Positions 1 through 6,606 of a stretch of 11,330 nt of DNA are shown here, piece by piece. A program made the position numbers and the translations under genes. Source of the DNA: DATGIQ01 sp035295665 (GTDB lineage: Bacteria > Planctomycetota > Planctomycetia > Gemmatales > Gemmataceae); the NCBI GenBank assembly GCA_035295665.1, contig DATGIQ010000259.1:1-11330 (forward strand), given 5' to 3'. Position 1 is the stretch's first letter. Each line of letters starts with the position of its first letter. The notes beneath the pieces are model-generated. The model saw only the letters and a list, made by a program, of their open reading frames with translations. It made no database searches and had not been told where the DNA came from.

Positions 1-1
1 T

Positions 2-445
2 CAAGGGAATGCGAGCATCCGAACGGGCGATGGGATTGCCCTCGATGTCGCACAGAGCTCGGTCGGTGGCCTGTTGGATATCTCCCTGGGTGGGGGCGGC
101 GTGAATGCCTTCGAGTCGCTCACGCTGCAGGATGTCACCAGTGCCGATCTGTCGATCGGTCTGCGCAGCAATGCCGGCGACATCGCTGATGTCAACCTGA
201 CCAATGTCACGGTCACCGATACAGCGCCGGCCACGTTTGCCTTCCGCCTCGCCGACGTCGGTGGCTCCGGTGGGATGGATCAAGTCACCATGCAGAATGT
301 GCAGGTCGCAGATGGCATCCAGGTGGTGCTGAGTTCTGGCGGGAGCAGCGTCCTATCTGCCACGAATGTCACGTGCCTGTTCAGCTCGCTGGACCTGGGT
401 CCGGACGGTGTCTTCCAGGACGGCGGTGGGAACTCGGGGTTGTAA
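2..445 (+). CDS. C-terminal part of a probable secreted beta-solenoid (beta-helix) protein, 5' truncated
   Basis: The reading frame is already open at base 2 and runs 147 residues to a TAA at 443-445, so the start lies outside the window; the internal ATG at base 74 is not a convincing start because the same style of sequence continues upstream of it. The visible part is made of loosely repeated short beta-strand-like units rich in Val, Thr, Asn, Asp, Ser and Gly (for example LTLQDVTSADL, VNLTNVTVTD, VTMQNVQVADG, SATNVTC), spaced roughly 20-25 residues, as expected for rungs of a right-handed parallel beta-helix. It has about 14 Asp and 1 Glu but no Lys and only three Arg, a composition usual for exported surface proteins. 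A single Cys lies near the C-terminus and there is no membrane anchor or sorting signal at the end. It could be an adhesin, a polysaccharide-binding protein or a lyase-type fold; no catalytic motif is visible, so no specific function is assigned. Confidence 0.7.
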   Translation, partial: QGNASIRTGDGIALDVAQSSVGGLLDISLGGGGVNAFESLTLQDVTSADLSIGLRSNAGDIADVNLTNVTVTDTAPATFAFRLADVGGSGGMDQVTMQNVQVADGIQVVLSSGGSSVLSATNVTCLFSSLDLGPDGVFQDGGGNSGL

Positions 446-551
446 GACTGCGTCCACGCAGCCTGGCTGGCTGACGGCTGGTGGAGGCATTGGAAAAGTT
501 CACCCCCATCCACAAATCTCTGGACGCCAAGCCAGCCAAGTTTTTCCCAAA

Positions 552-589
552 GCATCCTGTGTCCGTGACAAGACGCGGGCACAGGATGC
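552..589 (+). repeat. 16-bp hairpin, possible terminator-like structure
   Basis: Bases 552-567 pair with 574-589 around a 6-base loop (568-573). Fourteen pairs are Watson-Crick and two (562-579 and 566-575) are U.G if the + strand is transcribed; on the - strand those would be A.C mismatches. It lies 107 bases after the stop of the beta-helix gene. Only a short TTT (593-595) follows, so it is not a canonical intrinsic terminator, but it may end or stabilise that transcript. Confidence 0.55.
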
Positions 590-805
590 CGCTTTCATCG
601 ACTACGATTTGTCTACTCCTCGAGAGAATACCAGGCAGAGCCGGTTTTGCCCGGACTGCAACCACGGTGTCCTTCTGGCAAGCCCCACCTGGCTGGCCGG
701 CTGAATCCCCGATTGTCCTGGATTTCGGAGGATCGTGCCGGTCGGGATGACCTCGGCATATCGTTTGCTCGTACTCTTTGAGGGAACTGGCGAGCCTAAT
801 GCATG

Positions 806-908
806 GTCCGGTTGGTTGTGTCCGTTTAGGGGCGGTGCGCAGAACCGCGCGGGACGCCTCCGCACGCGGTTCTGCCCACCGCCGCTGAACGGATACATTC
901 AGCTGGAC
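806..908 (+). repeat. Long imperfect inverted repeat (44-base arms, 15-base loop)
   Basis: Arms 806-849 and 865-908 pair without any gap (i pairs with 1714-i). Of 44 positions, 36 are Watson-Crick, five are G.U on the + strand (810, 812, 815, 820, 827) and three are mismatches (816, 830, 838). The core 839-849/865-875 is perfect, and the loop 850-864 can close a further small GGA/TCC stem. Weaker pairing continues outwards to about 800/914. The structure ends about 60 bases before the start of the next gene, so it could be a 5' leader structure, an independent small RNA or a small palindromic repeat element. Confidence 0.75.
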
Positions 909-954
909 TGGGTACAAGATCTGAAACGAACCTCTCGCCACGAAGACCGAGCAC

Positions 955-960
955 AGGTGA
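955..960 (+). promoter_or_regulatory. Ribosome binding site AGGTGA that decides the start at 968
   Basis: AGGTGA at 955-960 is 7 bases before a TTG at 968, a normal spacing, but only 1 base before the alternative TTG at 962. This favours 968 as the initiation codon. No ATG or GTG in frame is better placed. Confidence 0.5.
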
Positions 961-967
961 ATTGGGC

Positions 968-1975
968 TTGACCAAAATCAGGCGCAAGTTTGGTTCCCAA
1001 CTTTTCTCCTATGGAAAACGAGTTGCGCCCCCGATCATCAGCATCGGCCTGGTGAGCTGGCTGATCTGGAGCATCACGCCGGAGAAGCTGGCGGCCACAT
1101 TCTCTACCAGAACGTCGCTTTGGCTAGTGCTCGCTACTGCCATCCAGGTGGTCGTCCTCTTCACATGGGACACGGTGTCTTTATGGTGGCTGTTTTCCCA
1201 GCCGCACCAGTCGTTGCCGTTCGGCATGGTCTTCCGAGCACGGGCCGATACGATCGTCTGGAGTGCCGTCAACCTGGAGATTGGACAAGGCGTGTTCGCC
1301 TGGAAGCTTGCTCAGATTACTGCCAGTTCGGTCCAGGCCGCCTTGGGCCGTTGCTTGGTGCTGGCTCTCTTCGACTTTGGCACGTTGATGAGCTTGGCAC
1401 TGGTAGGCTCCTTTCTCAAGCCCGATCCGTTCATTCGCTCGCTTCGCTGGATCTGCGTGGCAGCGATCGCTGGATTGCTGGTGGCGATTCTCACTCTGCG
1501 CTTCTTGCCCACATCGTGGCGTCGGTGGCTCACCAGGCAAGACTGGGCTCGCTGGCTGGATTGGTGGAGCTGGCGTCATTCTCTCCTGCTTTGGGGTCAG
1601 CGCGTGATTCTGTTCCTGCTCGTGCTAATCTACGCCGGGGTTGGCCTGACCATCTGCCGGATTCCCGTGGACGCGCGCACAGTGGCCGGCGTAATTCCAT
1701 TCGTCCTTCTAGCAGAATCCCTGCCGGGCACCGCGGGGCTCGGCGAGCGTGAGACGGCTCTCGTGTACTTGCTGCACGTGCAGGATGACCAGCGTGCCGT
1801 TGTGTTGCAATTTGGCCTCACCTGGTCGGTGGTGGTGATTCTGGGAAGAGTAGTGATCTCGCTCGTCAGCTGGTGGATTCTGCCCACTCAGTCGAGCAAG
1901 GAGAATTCATCCGACGAGCGGTCGTCCCCGGTTGAGCTTACCCAGAGACAAGGCCACAACCCGGAATCTGCCTGA
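968..1975 (+). CDS. Multi-pass membrane protein, lysylphosphatidylglycerol synthase TM / UPF0104 family
   Basis: About 335 residues, basic at the N-terminus (TKIRRKF) and then a series of roughly seven to eight hydrophobic segments, among them about residues 22-37, 51-68, 127-148, 160-178, 212-230, 240-252 and 280-305. The segment SLPGTAGLGERETALVYLL near residue 251 matches the conserved P-x-x-x-GLGxRE-xxL signature of the PF03706 family, known from the flippase part of MprF and from stand-alone membrane proteins often found beside glycosyltransferases or hopanoid genes. There is no soluble aminoacyl-transferase domain, so lysinylation of lipids is not implied; a role in lipid or lipid-linked glycan translocation is inference. 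The C-terminal tail (about 30 residues) is polar and probably cytoplasmic. Initiation is at a TTG, chosen for its Shine-Dalgarno spacing. The long hairpin at 806-908 lies in its leader. The next gene starts 237 bases downstream, so co-transcription is possible but not evident. Confidence 0.75.
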   Translation: MTKIRRKFGSQLFSYGKRVAPPIISIGLVSWLIWSITPEKLAATFSTRTSLWLVLATAIQVVVLFTWDTVSLWWLFSQPHQSLPFGMVFRARADTIVWSAVNLEIGQGVFAWKLAQITASSVQAALGRCLVLALFDFGTLMSLALVGSFLKPDPFIRSLRWICVAAIAGLLVAILTLRFLPTSWRRWLTRQDWARWLDWWSWRHSLLLWGQRVILFLLVLIYAGVGLTICRIPVDARTVAGVIPFVLLAESLPGTAGLGERETALVYLLHVQDDQRAVVLQFGLTWSVVVILGRVVISLVSWWILPTQSSKENSSDERSSPVELTQRQGHNPESA

Positions 1976-2212
1976 TTATGCGCAGCCCTATGCCCAGGCG
2001 GGGACACGAGATCCACCTCATCGCGCAACAACCGGGCACAGCCCATTCCACGGAAGCCGAATCGCCACACCGTAACCGGGCTACTACCCGTCGGCCGAAA
2101 AAGAGGCATGGGCTTTGCAATCTTTTGCTGCTAGGAGCAGCTACAACAAGCCTCCGAAGTCCCTTCATTCCTTTGTTACCTGCCAAACCGAATTGGCCTT
2201 GTAGGAGCTATC
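1976..2212. other. Intergenic leader of the dehydrogenase gene
   Basis: There is no gene here. The stretch contains a small perfect hairpin (2127-2132 with 2136-2141, 3-base loop) and the sequence TTGCAA at 2115-2120, but no well-spaced -10 element, so a promoter is only presumed. AGGAG at 2203-2207 is the ribosome binding site of the gene starting at 2213. Confidence 0.4.
2203..2207 (+). promoter_or_regulatory. Ribosome binding site of the SDR gene
   Basis: AGGAG ends 5 bases before the ATG at 2213. It supports that start over later in-frame methionines. Confidence 0.7.
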
Positions 2213-3397
2213 ATGTCCACAGCGCGCAAGCATGAAGTCGTTGTTGTCACGGGCGCATCCGCTGGAGTCGGCCGTGCCACGGTCCGGGCATTTGCTCGCC
2301 GAGGCGCTGATATCGGTCTGCTGGCGCGTGGCCATGCAGGCCTGGATGGTGCCAGGCGGGACGTGGAAGAGCTTGGCGGCAAGGCGTTGGCGTTGCCGAC
2401 GGACGTGTCCGACCCCGCCGCCGTGGAGCGCGCAGCTGACATGGTCGAGCATCAGTTTGGACCAATCGATGTCTGGGTGAATGTGGCCATGTGCTCGGTC
2501 TTTTCACCGGCCAAGAGTATGGCCCCCGAGGATTACCAGCGCGTTACCAATGTCACTTACTTGGGCTATGTCTACGGCACCTTGGCTGCGCTCAAGCGGA
2601 TGCTGCCGCGAGACCGAGGCATGATCGTTCAGGTGGGTTCGGCGCTGGCCTACCGGGGCATTCCCCTGCAATCGGCTTACTGTGGAGCCAAGCACGCGAT
2701 CCAGGGTTTCACCGAGTCGGTGCGGTGCGAGCTCATCCACGACCACAGCAACGTGAAGATCACCATGGTCCAAATGCCGGCCTTGAATACGCCGCAATTT
2801 GATTGGGTCAAGAGTCGTCTACCGCGCAAGCCACAGCCCGTACCGCCGATCTACCAGCCGGAAATCGCTGCCGAGGCGGTTTACTGGGCGGCTCATCACT
2901 ATCGCCGAGAATGGTACGTGGGAGGATCTACCGCCATGGCGATCATCGGTAACAAGATCGCCCCTGGCCTTGGCGATTGGTACCTGGGCCGGCAAGGCTA
3001 TGGCGCGCAGCAATACGATGGTCCCGTGGCGCCCGACCGGCCCAACAATGTCTTCACTGCGGTCGATGACGCGCACGACTACGGCGCCCACGGGGATTTC
3101 GATGACCGGGCTGCGAACTTCAGTTTGCAGCTCTGGCTCGATCAGCACCGCAACTGGATTCTTGCCGCTGGTCTGGCAGGCGCAGTCTCCAAAGGCATGT
3201 GCAACGGAATGCAGCATGCCTGGCGCGGCGGCCTGCTGGGCCTGGCACTGGGCGGGCTAGCCATTGTGGGCCTGGGCAGATTGACGCGGGGAGGATTGGC
3301 CGGCGCGCCGCGTGTTCCGGAGCCATTGCATCCGCATCACCCGCCCACCGCTTCCCGGGAACAACTGCACCGGGAACGGACCGCGCCGGTGGCGTGA
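2213..3397 (+). CDS. Short-chain dehydrogenase/reductase (SDR) with long C-terminal extension
   Basis: 394 residues. The first ~240 form a classical SDR Rossmann fold: the TGASAGVG cofactor loop at 13-20, D64 in the TDVSD adenine-ring motif, NVAM at 90-93 where most relatives have NNAG, and the catalytic tetrad N113, S143, Y156 and K160 (YCGAK). Classical SDRs use NAD(P)H to oxidise or reduce alcohols and ketones; R39 after the second strand would fit NADP(H), but this is weak evidence and no substrate can be named. Usual length is about 250, so some 150 residues are extra. They include a conserved-looking acidic patch (about 281-300, DDAHDYGAHGDFDDRA) and a Gly/Ala/Leu-rich hydrophobic stretch (about 314-357, with W315 and many Gly), followed by a Pro/His/Arg tail. 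The hydrophobic part might associate with membrane or form a helical hairpin. The debranching-type glycosidase follows on the same strand 145 bases downstream. SDR identity is secure; the biological role is unknown. Confidence 0.88.
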   Translation: MSTARKHEVVVVTGASAGVGRATVRAFARRGADIGLLARGHAGLDGARRDVEELGGKALALPTDVSDPAAVERAADMVEHQFGPIDVWVNVAMCSVFSPAKSMAPEDYQRVTNVTYLGYVYGTLAALKRMLPRDRGMIVQVGSALAYRGIPLQSAYCGAKHAIQGFTESVRCELIHDHSNVKITMVQMPALNTPQFDWVKSRLPRKPQPVPPIYQPEIAAEAVYWAAHHYRREWYVGGSTAMAIIGNKIAPGLGDWYLGRQGYGAQQYDGPVAPDRPNNVFTAVDDAHDYGAHGDFDDRAANFSLQLWLDQHRNWILAAGLAGAVSKGMCNGMQHAWRGGLLGLALGGLAIVGLGRLTRGGLAGAPRVPEPLHPHHPPTASREQLHRERTAPVA

Positions 3398-3455
3398 ACC
3401 GTTCGCCGACGTGGCCTGGATGGATGAATTCAAGTGAACCCGCACGATTCCGCAA

Positions 3456-3510
3456 TCCACAAGCCCGACACGCCAGCGAAGAGCCCTCGCTCGCGCTCGA
3501 GGCTTGTGGG
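3456..3510 (+). repeat. Bulged hairpin in the leader of the glycosidase gene
   Basis: Bases 3456-3465 pair with 3501-3510 (ten pairs, one U.G). In the same register (sum 6966) 3471-3473 pairs with 3493-3495 and 3475-3479 with 3487-3491, closing a 7-base loop. It begins 58 bases after the dehydrogenase stop and ends 32 bases before the ATG at 3543. There is no U-tract after it, so it is more likely a leader or mRNA-processing structure than a terminator. Confidence 0.45.
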
Positions 3511-3527
3511 CGCGTGGTTTAGTACTG

Positions 3528-3533
3528 AAAGAG
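3528..3533 (+). promoter_or_regulatory. Weak ribosome binding site for the glycosidase gene
   Basis: AAAGAG ends 9 bases before the ATG at 3543. The open frame also extends upstream to a TTG at 3504, but that codon lies inside the leader hairpin and has no Shine-Dalgarno sequence. Confidence 0.4.
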
Positions 3534-3542
3534 AACGTCATC

Positions 3543-5789
3543 ATGGCCAAACCGTCAAGCACCCGTGAGCCGTCCGTCAAGCGAAAGAAAGGCTCAGCGG
3601 AAACGAAGCAAGGCAAAACCAGAACGCCGGCAAAGAGCCGGGCGGCGTTGGTCGAGAGCATCGCCGGTGCCCTCGTAATCAAAGACGAGGACATCTTCTT
3701 CCTCTGCGCGGACAATGGGGATTTGCCGCTTCAGGGCCGGCATGGTTACGGCCTGTATTACCACGATTGTCGATTTCTCGATGGTTATGAAATGCGGCTG
3801 GCAGGACTCCCGCTGAGCCGCCTGATCTCCAGCGCCGGGGCAGGCTTCAAGGCCGAGCTGGAGCTGACCAACCTCGATACGCGTCTCGGCGACGGACGGA
3901 TCCTGTCGAAGGAAGACCTCGCGGTGCGCTGGGAACGGCTTCTCGATGCCTCGCACCTGGCGTTGCACGATCAATTCACCTTCCACAACTACGGCATGGA
4001 AGGATGCACCGTTCCGATGTCGCTCAGGTTTGCGGCTCACTTCGAGGATGTGTTCGTAGTCCGTGGCCAACATCCCCACGTGCATGGCACCCTGCACCCA
4101 CCGCGCTGGCAGGATGGCAAGCTTGTCTTCGCCTACGACGGAAGCGACGGCATCCGCCGCGCAGTCACGCTCGCCTTTGATCCGGCCCCAATTCGTCAGG
4201 AGGACGCGACAGCGCACTTCCAGATAGATTTGCCGGCGCACGGGGAAATCAAGCTGGTGGTCACGATTGCCCTTACCGAATCGAAGGAACGCGAAGAGAA
4301 GTCCCCCGTAATGGGCCCGCACGACGGAATCCAGCACGCAGAACAACACCTCCACGAGAAGTCGCGGCAATGGCTGGATCGACAAACGCAATGCCACACG
4401 GGCAATCTCATCCTCAATCGCGTGCTGGAGCGGGCACTGCTCGATCTCCATGTCCTGCGCACCCGCTTGGACGACTTGGAGTACTTCTCCGCCGGCGTAC
4501 CGTGGTACGTCACCCTGTTTGGACGCGATGGTTTGATCACGGCACTGGAAAGTCTGGCGTACGAGCCTGGGGTTGCCGAGCAGACGCTTCGCCTCCTGGC
4601 TCACTACCAAGGAACGAAGGTCGATGACTGGCGGGATGAACAGCCGGGCAAGATCATGCATGAGCTGCGGGTCGGCGAGCTGGCCCACGACGATGAAATC
4701 CCGCAAACGCCCTACTACGGCACCGTGGATGCCACGCCCCTGTTCCTGATCCTCATCGGCTTGCATGCCCAGTGGGTCGGTAACCTGGAACTTTTTAAGG
4801 ACCTGCGCGGCAATGTGGAGCGGGCACTACAGTGGATTGACCAGCAAGGCACTCAGCACAATGGCTTCCTGGCTTACGATAACAAATCGAGCAAGGGGCT
4901 GTCGAACCAGGGCTGGAAGGACTCCGGCGACGCCATCGTCAATAGTGATGGCAGCCTGGCGAAGCCGCCGATCGCCCTGCCGGAGGTCCAAGGCTATGTC
5001 TACCTGGCCAAGTCCCTCCTGGCCGATCTCTATCGCCGCGCCGGGGAGAACGACTGGGCCGACACATTGGCCAAAGACGCGAAGGCCCTGCGCGCGCGGT
5101 TCAACCAATCTTTCTGGATGGAAGACAAGGGCACCTACGCCCTCGCCCTGCAAGCTGGAAGCCGATGCGCGGATGCCATCGCCTCCAACGCCGGGCAAGT
5201 CCTTTGGTCCGGGATAGCGGACGAAGACAAGGCACGGCGGACGATGGAGCGGCTGATGGCCGACGACATGTTCAGTGGCTGGGGGATTCGCACGTTATCG
5301 CAGAACGAGAAGCGTTACAACGCAATCTCGTACCACCTGGGCACAGTCTGGCCGCACGATAATGCTCTGATCTTGGCAGGTTTCCGCCGTTATCGCTTTG
5401 ATCGGCCGGCCGCAAAGATCTTCAGCGGCATCGTCGAAGCAGCAGCCAAGTATCCAATGTATCGGTTGCCGGAGCTGTTTTGTGGCTTTCCGAAACAGGA
5501 GTTCGGTCTGCCCGTGCATTACCCGGTAGCCTGCCATCCCCAAGCCTGGGCCGCAGGGGCTGTGCCATACATGTTGACAGCAATGCTCGGCCTGACGCCC
5601 GATGGGTTCGCCGGCCGGCTGCGCGTGCTCAGGCCCCACCTCCCCGACGATTGCGAATACGTGGAACTGCGAAGACTGCGGGTCGGCCAAGCATCGGTCG
5701 ATGTGCGTTTTGCGTTGGCGCAGCAGGGAAAGGTGAGCGTGAAGGTGCTCCGGACAGACGGGACGTTGGAGGTCACAACGGAAGAGTGA
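3543..5789 (+). CDS. Amylo-alpha-1,6-glucosidase / glycogen debranching enzyme-type glycosidase
   Basis: 748 residues from the ATG. After a Lys/Ser/Thr-rich, probably disordered first ~35 residues comes an N-terminal beta-sandwich domain (about 40-250) of the GDE_N_bis type, recognisable by ALVIKDEDIFFLCADNGDLP and GLYYHDCRFLDGYE. The C-terminal half (about 290-690) is an (alpha/alpha)6 barrel with the family landmarks PWYVTLFGRDG (320-330), KIMHELRVGEL (E374), a TPLFL helix, the LPEVQGYVYLA helix, SNAGQVLWSG, and GTVWPHDN (600-607, D606), followed by the PELFCGF and VACHPQAWAAGA segments. In characterised relatives this barrel hydrolyses alpha-1,6 branch points of glycogen-like glucans; related proteins act on other alpha-glucosides or sucrose, so the substrate is inferred. 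No signal peptide is seen, suggesting a cytoplasmic enzyme. It is full length with no break. The preceding dehydrogenase gene and its membrane-protein neighbour are on the same strand; downstream it faces the oxidase operon. Confidence 0.88.
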   Translation: MAKPSSTREPSVKRKKGSAETKQGKTRTPAKSRAALVESIAGALVIKDEDIFFLCADNGDLPLQGRHGYGLYYHDCRFLDGYEMRLAGLPLSRLISSAGAGFKAELELTNLDTRLGDGRILSKEDLAVRWERLLDASHLALHDQFTFHNYGMEGCTVPMSLRFAAHFEDVFVVRGQHPHVHGTLHPPRWQDGKLVFAYDGSDGIRRAVTLAFDPAPIRQEDATAHFQIDLPAHGEIKLVVTIALTESKEREEKSPVMGPHDGIQHAEQHLHEKSRQWLDRQTQCHTGNLILNRVLERALLDLHVLRTRLDDLEYFSAGVPWYVTLFGRDGLITALESLAYEPGVAEQTLRLLAHYQGTKVDDWRDEQPGKIMHELRVGELAHDDEIPQTPYYGTVDATPLFLILIGLHAQWVGNLELFKDLRGNVERALQWIDQQGTQHNGFLAYDNKSSKGLSNQGWKDSGDAIVNSDGSLAKPPIALPEVQGYVYLAKSLLADLYRRAGENDWADTLAKDAKALRARFNQSFWMEDKGTYALALQAGSRCADAIASNAGQVLWSGIADEDKARRTMERLMADDMFSGWGIRTLSQNEKRYNAISYHLGTVWPHDNALILAGFRRYRFDRPAAKIFSGIVEAAAKYPMYRLPELFCGFPKQEFGLPVHYPVACHPQAWAAGAVPYMLTAMLGLTPDGFAGRLRVLRPHLPDDCEYVELRRLRVGQASVDVRFALAQQGKVSVKVLRTDGTLEVTTEE

Positions 5790-5900
5790 GCCGCGCTGCT
5801 TGACCGGACGCGTCCGCTCAGGGGCTGGTGGTTCTTCGCCGGCGTGTCCGGCTGGCAGACGACACGATGCTGCACAGCGTTTCAGGGCCGCCGCTCACAT
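5790..5900. other. Convergent intergenic gap with a 12-bp palindrome and a small hairpin
   Basis: The gap separates the 3' ends of the glycosidase gene (+) and the small membrane protein gene (-). It holds a perfect palindrome CGGACGCGTCCG at 5805-5816, a 5-bp stem TGAGC/GCTCA around it (5787-5791 with 5816-5820; its first three bases are in the glycosidase gene and one base is shared with the palindrome), and a GCCGG/CCGGC hairpin at 5838-5852. None is followed by a run of T on either strand, so termination may be Rho-dependent or rely on these GC-rich stems. Confidence 0.4.
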
Positions 5901-6254
5901 TTAGCCGTTGATCTCGCCGGCTGCGGGCGGCGGGATCGTCGGTCGACCGGGGATTGGTTGCCACGGTTGCGGTACGGCGGGCGGCGGAAGGTAGCCACTG
6001 GGCGCGTAGGCAATGCCGAAGTTAATCGCCAATGCCAGCGCGGAAGCCGCACAGCCCAAGAGGCTCCAACGAAGCCGCATGCCGCCGGGCCGGACGGCCG
6101 CCAAGACTCCGATTAAACCGAACAATAGGCCGAAGACGCTGATCGGGATCCCCAGGATGGGAAGGAAAAATAGAAGCAAGCCGATCACCCCCAGAACGAG
6201 GGAAAGCATCCCCGGGGCAGCCGGCGGGTTATGGACCGTGGGCAATGAACTCAT
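5901..6254 (-). CDS. Small three-helix membrane protein with proline-rich tail (DUF4190-like)
   Basis: 117 residues. A short Pro-containing N-terminus is followed by hydrophobic segments at about 16-35, 36-54 and 62-83, with RPGGMRLRW as a basic loop between the second and third. The last ~34 residues are very rich in proline. The layout and the Gly-rich paired helices resemble small DUF4190-type membrane proteins, but the match is by eye and the function is unknown. Its ribosome binding site GGAGGT (6259-6264) starts right after the stop of the subunit IV gene, only 12 bases separate the genes, and it is the last gene of the oxidase operon before the convergent glycosidase gene. It may be an accessory or assembly protein, or only a passenger of the operon. 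Confidence 0.7.
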   Translation of the reverse strand: MSSLPTVHNPPAAPGMLSLVLGVIGLLLFFLPILGIPISVFGLLFGLIGVLAAVRPGGMRLRWSLLGCAASALALAINFGIAYAPSGYLPPPAVPQPWQPIPGRPTIPPPAAGEING

Positions 6255-6258
6255 GGAT

Positions 6259-6264
6259 ACCTCC
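6259..6264 (-). promoter_or_regulatory. Strong ribosome binding site GGAGGT of the last operon gene
   Basis: GGAGGT on the - strand lies 4 bases before the ATG at 6254 and just downstream of the TGA of the subunit IV gene. It supports the start and close coupling of the two genes. Confidence 0.7.
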
Positions 6265-6266
6265 GC

Positions 6267-6572
6267 TCAATGGCCGGGCGCGGCCGGGACCATGCCGCGT
6301 GAGAAGTAATCGCCCAGGGTCAACACGAGCAAAATTCCCAACCAAAAGCAACTCACCAAGATTACGATCCAGGTCAGGCGCGTGCTGATCAGTGCATGCA
6401 TGAAAAACAGCACGACCAGGCTGGCCTTGCACACAGCAATGCACAGGCCAAGAACGATGTGCCAGACTGGCGGCACATGCCAGAAAGATAGGCCCACGGT
6501 CAGAACCGTCAACAGGACCAGGAGCACACACACGACCACATAGGTTTGCACACGAATCAATGGTTCCGCCAT
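6267..6572 (-). CDS. ctaF: Cytochrome c oxidase subunit IV (COX4_pro / caa3 small subunit)
   Basis: 101 residues with three membrane helices at about 11-30, 34-58 and 66-87. The family (PF03626) is recognised by its size and by the segment CKASLVVLFFMH at 48-59, with K49 and H59, at the end of the second helix. In bacterial aa3/caa3 oxidases this small inner-membrane subunit packs against subunits I and III and aids stability; it carries no redox centre. It follows the subunit III gene after 34 bases, with GAGG on the - strand about 5 bases before the ATG, and precedes the small three-helix protein. Its position at the end of the core subunit genes is the usual one. The symbol varies between organisms (ctaF, coxD, cyoD-like). 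Confidence 0.88.
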   Translation of the reverse strand: MAEPLIRVQTYVVVCVLLVLLTVLTVGLSFWHVPPVWHIVLGLCIAVCKASLVVLFFMHALISTRLTWIVILVSCFWLGILLVLTLGDYFSRGMVPAAPGH

Positions 6573-6606
6573 GCCTGCCTCGCTCTCAGGAACCGCTCGG
6601 CGTGCC

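Larger units (their letters stand above)
446..967. other. 522-base gap without a convincing gene, rich in inverted repeats
   Basis: Open frames exist on both strands here (for example 481-750 on + and 381-941 on -), but none has a good ribosome binding site or a protein-like sequence. The content that can be supported is structural: a two-part stem at 464-538 (9 bp, 464-472 with 530-538, enclosing a 5-bp stem, 481-485 with 509-513), a 16-bp hairpin at 552-589, and a very long hairpin at 806-908. No clear sigma-70 promoter was found, although a promoter for the gene at 968 must lie here or upstream. Confidence 0.6.

Noticed and set aside
481..750. 89-codon open frame on the + strand starting at GTG
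   Set aside because: There is no Shine-Dalgarno sequence and no recognisable protein pattern, and it contains the 552-589 hairpin.
778..802. TTGAGG ... TAATGC as a promoter for the gene at 968
   Set aside because: The spacer is only 13 bases, too short for a sigma-70 promoter, and the -10 match is poor.
558..825. Shared 9-mer TGTGTCCGT in the two hairpins (558-566 and 817-825) as a sign of a common repeat family
   Set aside because: One 9-base match in about 500 bases is near chance expectation, and the flanks do not align.
381..941. 186-codon open frame on the - strand across the 446-967 gap
   Set aside because: It overlaps the end of the beta-helix gene, is full of Arg/Pro/Ser without domain-like pattern, has no good ribosome binding site, and runs through both hairpins. 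Long stop-free frames are common at this GC.
2132..2208. TAGGAGC repeated at 2132-2138 and 2202-2208 as an operator pair
   Set aside because: The copies are short, one overlaps the ribosome binding site, and there is no further symmetry; this is probably coincidence.
3504..3542. Upstream TTG start giving a 13-residue longer glycosidase
   Set aside because: The TTG lies within the 3456-3510 hairpin and lacks a ribosome binding site. The ATG at 3543 begins a typical MAKPSS-like N-terminus with AAAGAG upstream.
3594..4766. 390-codon open frame on the - strand inside the glycosidase gene
   Set aside because: It mirrors the codon structure of the clearly recognised debranching-type enzyme and shows no domain of its own.
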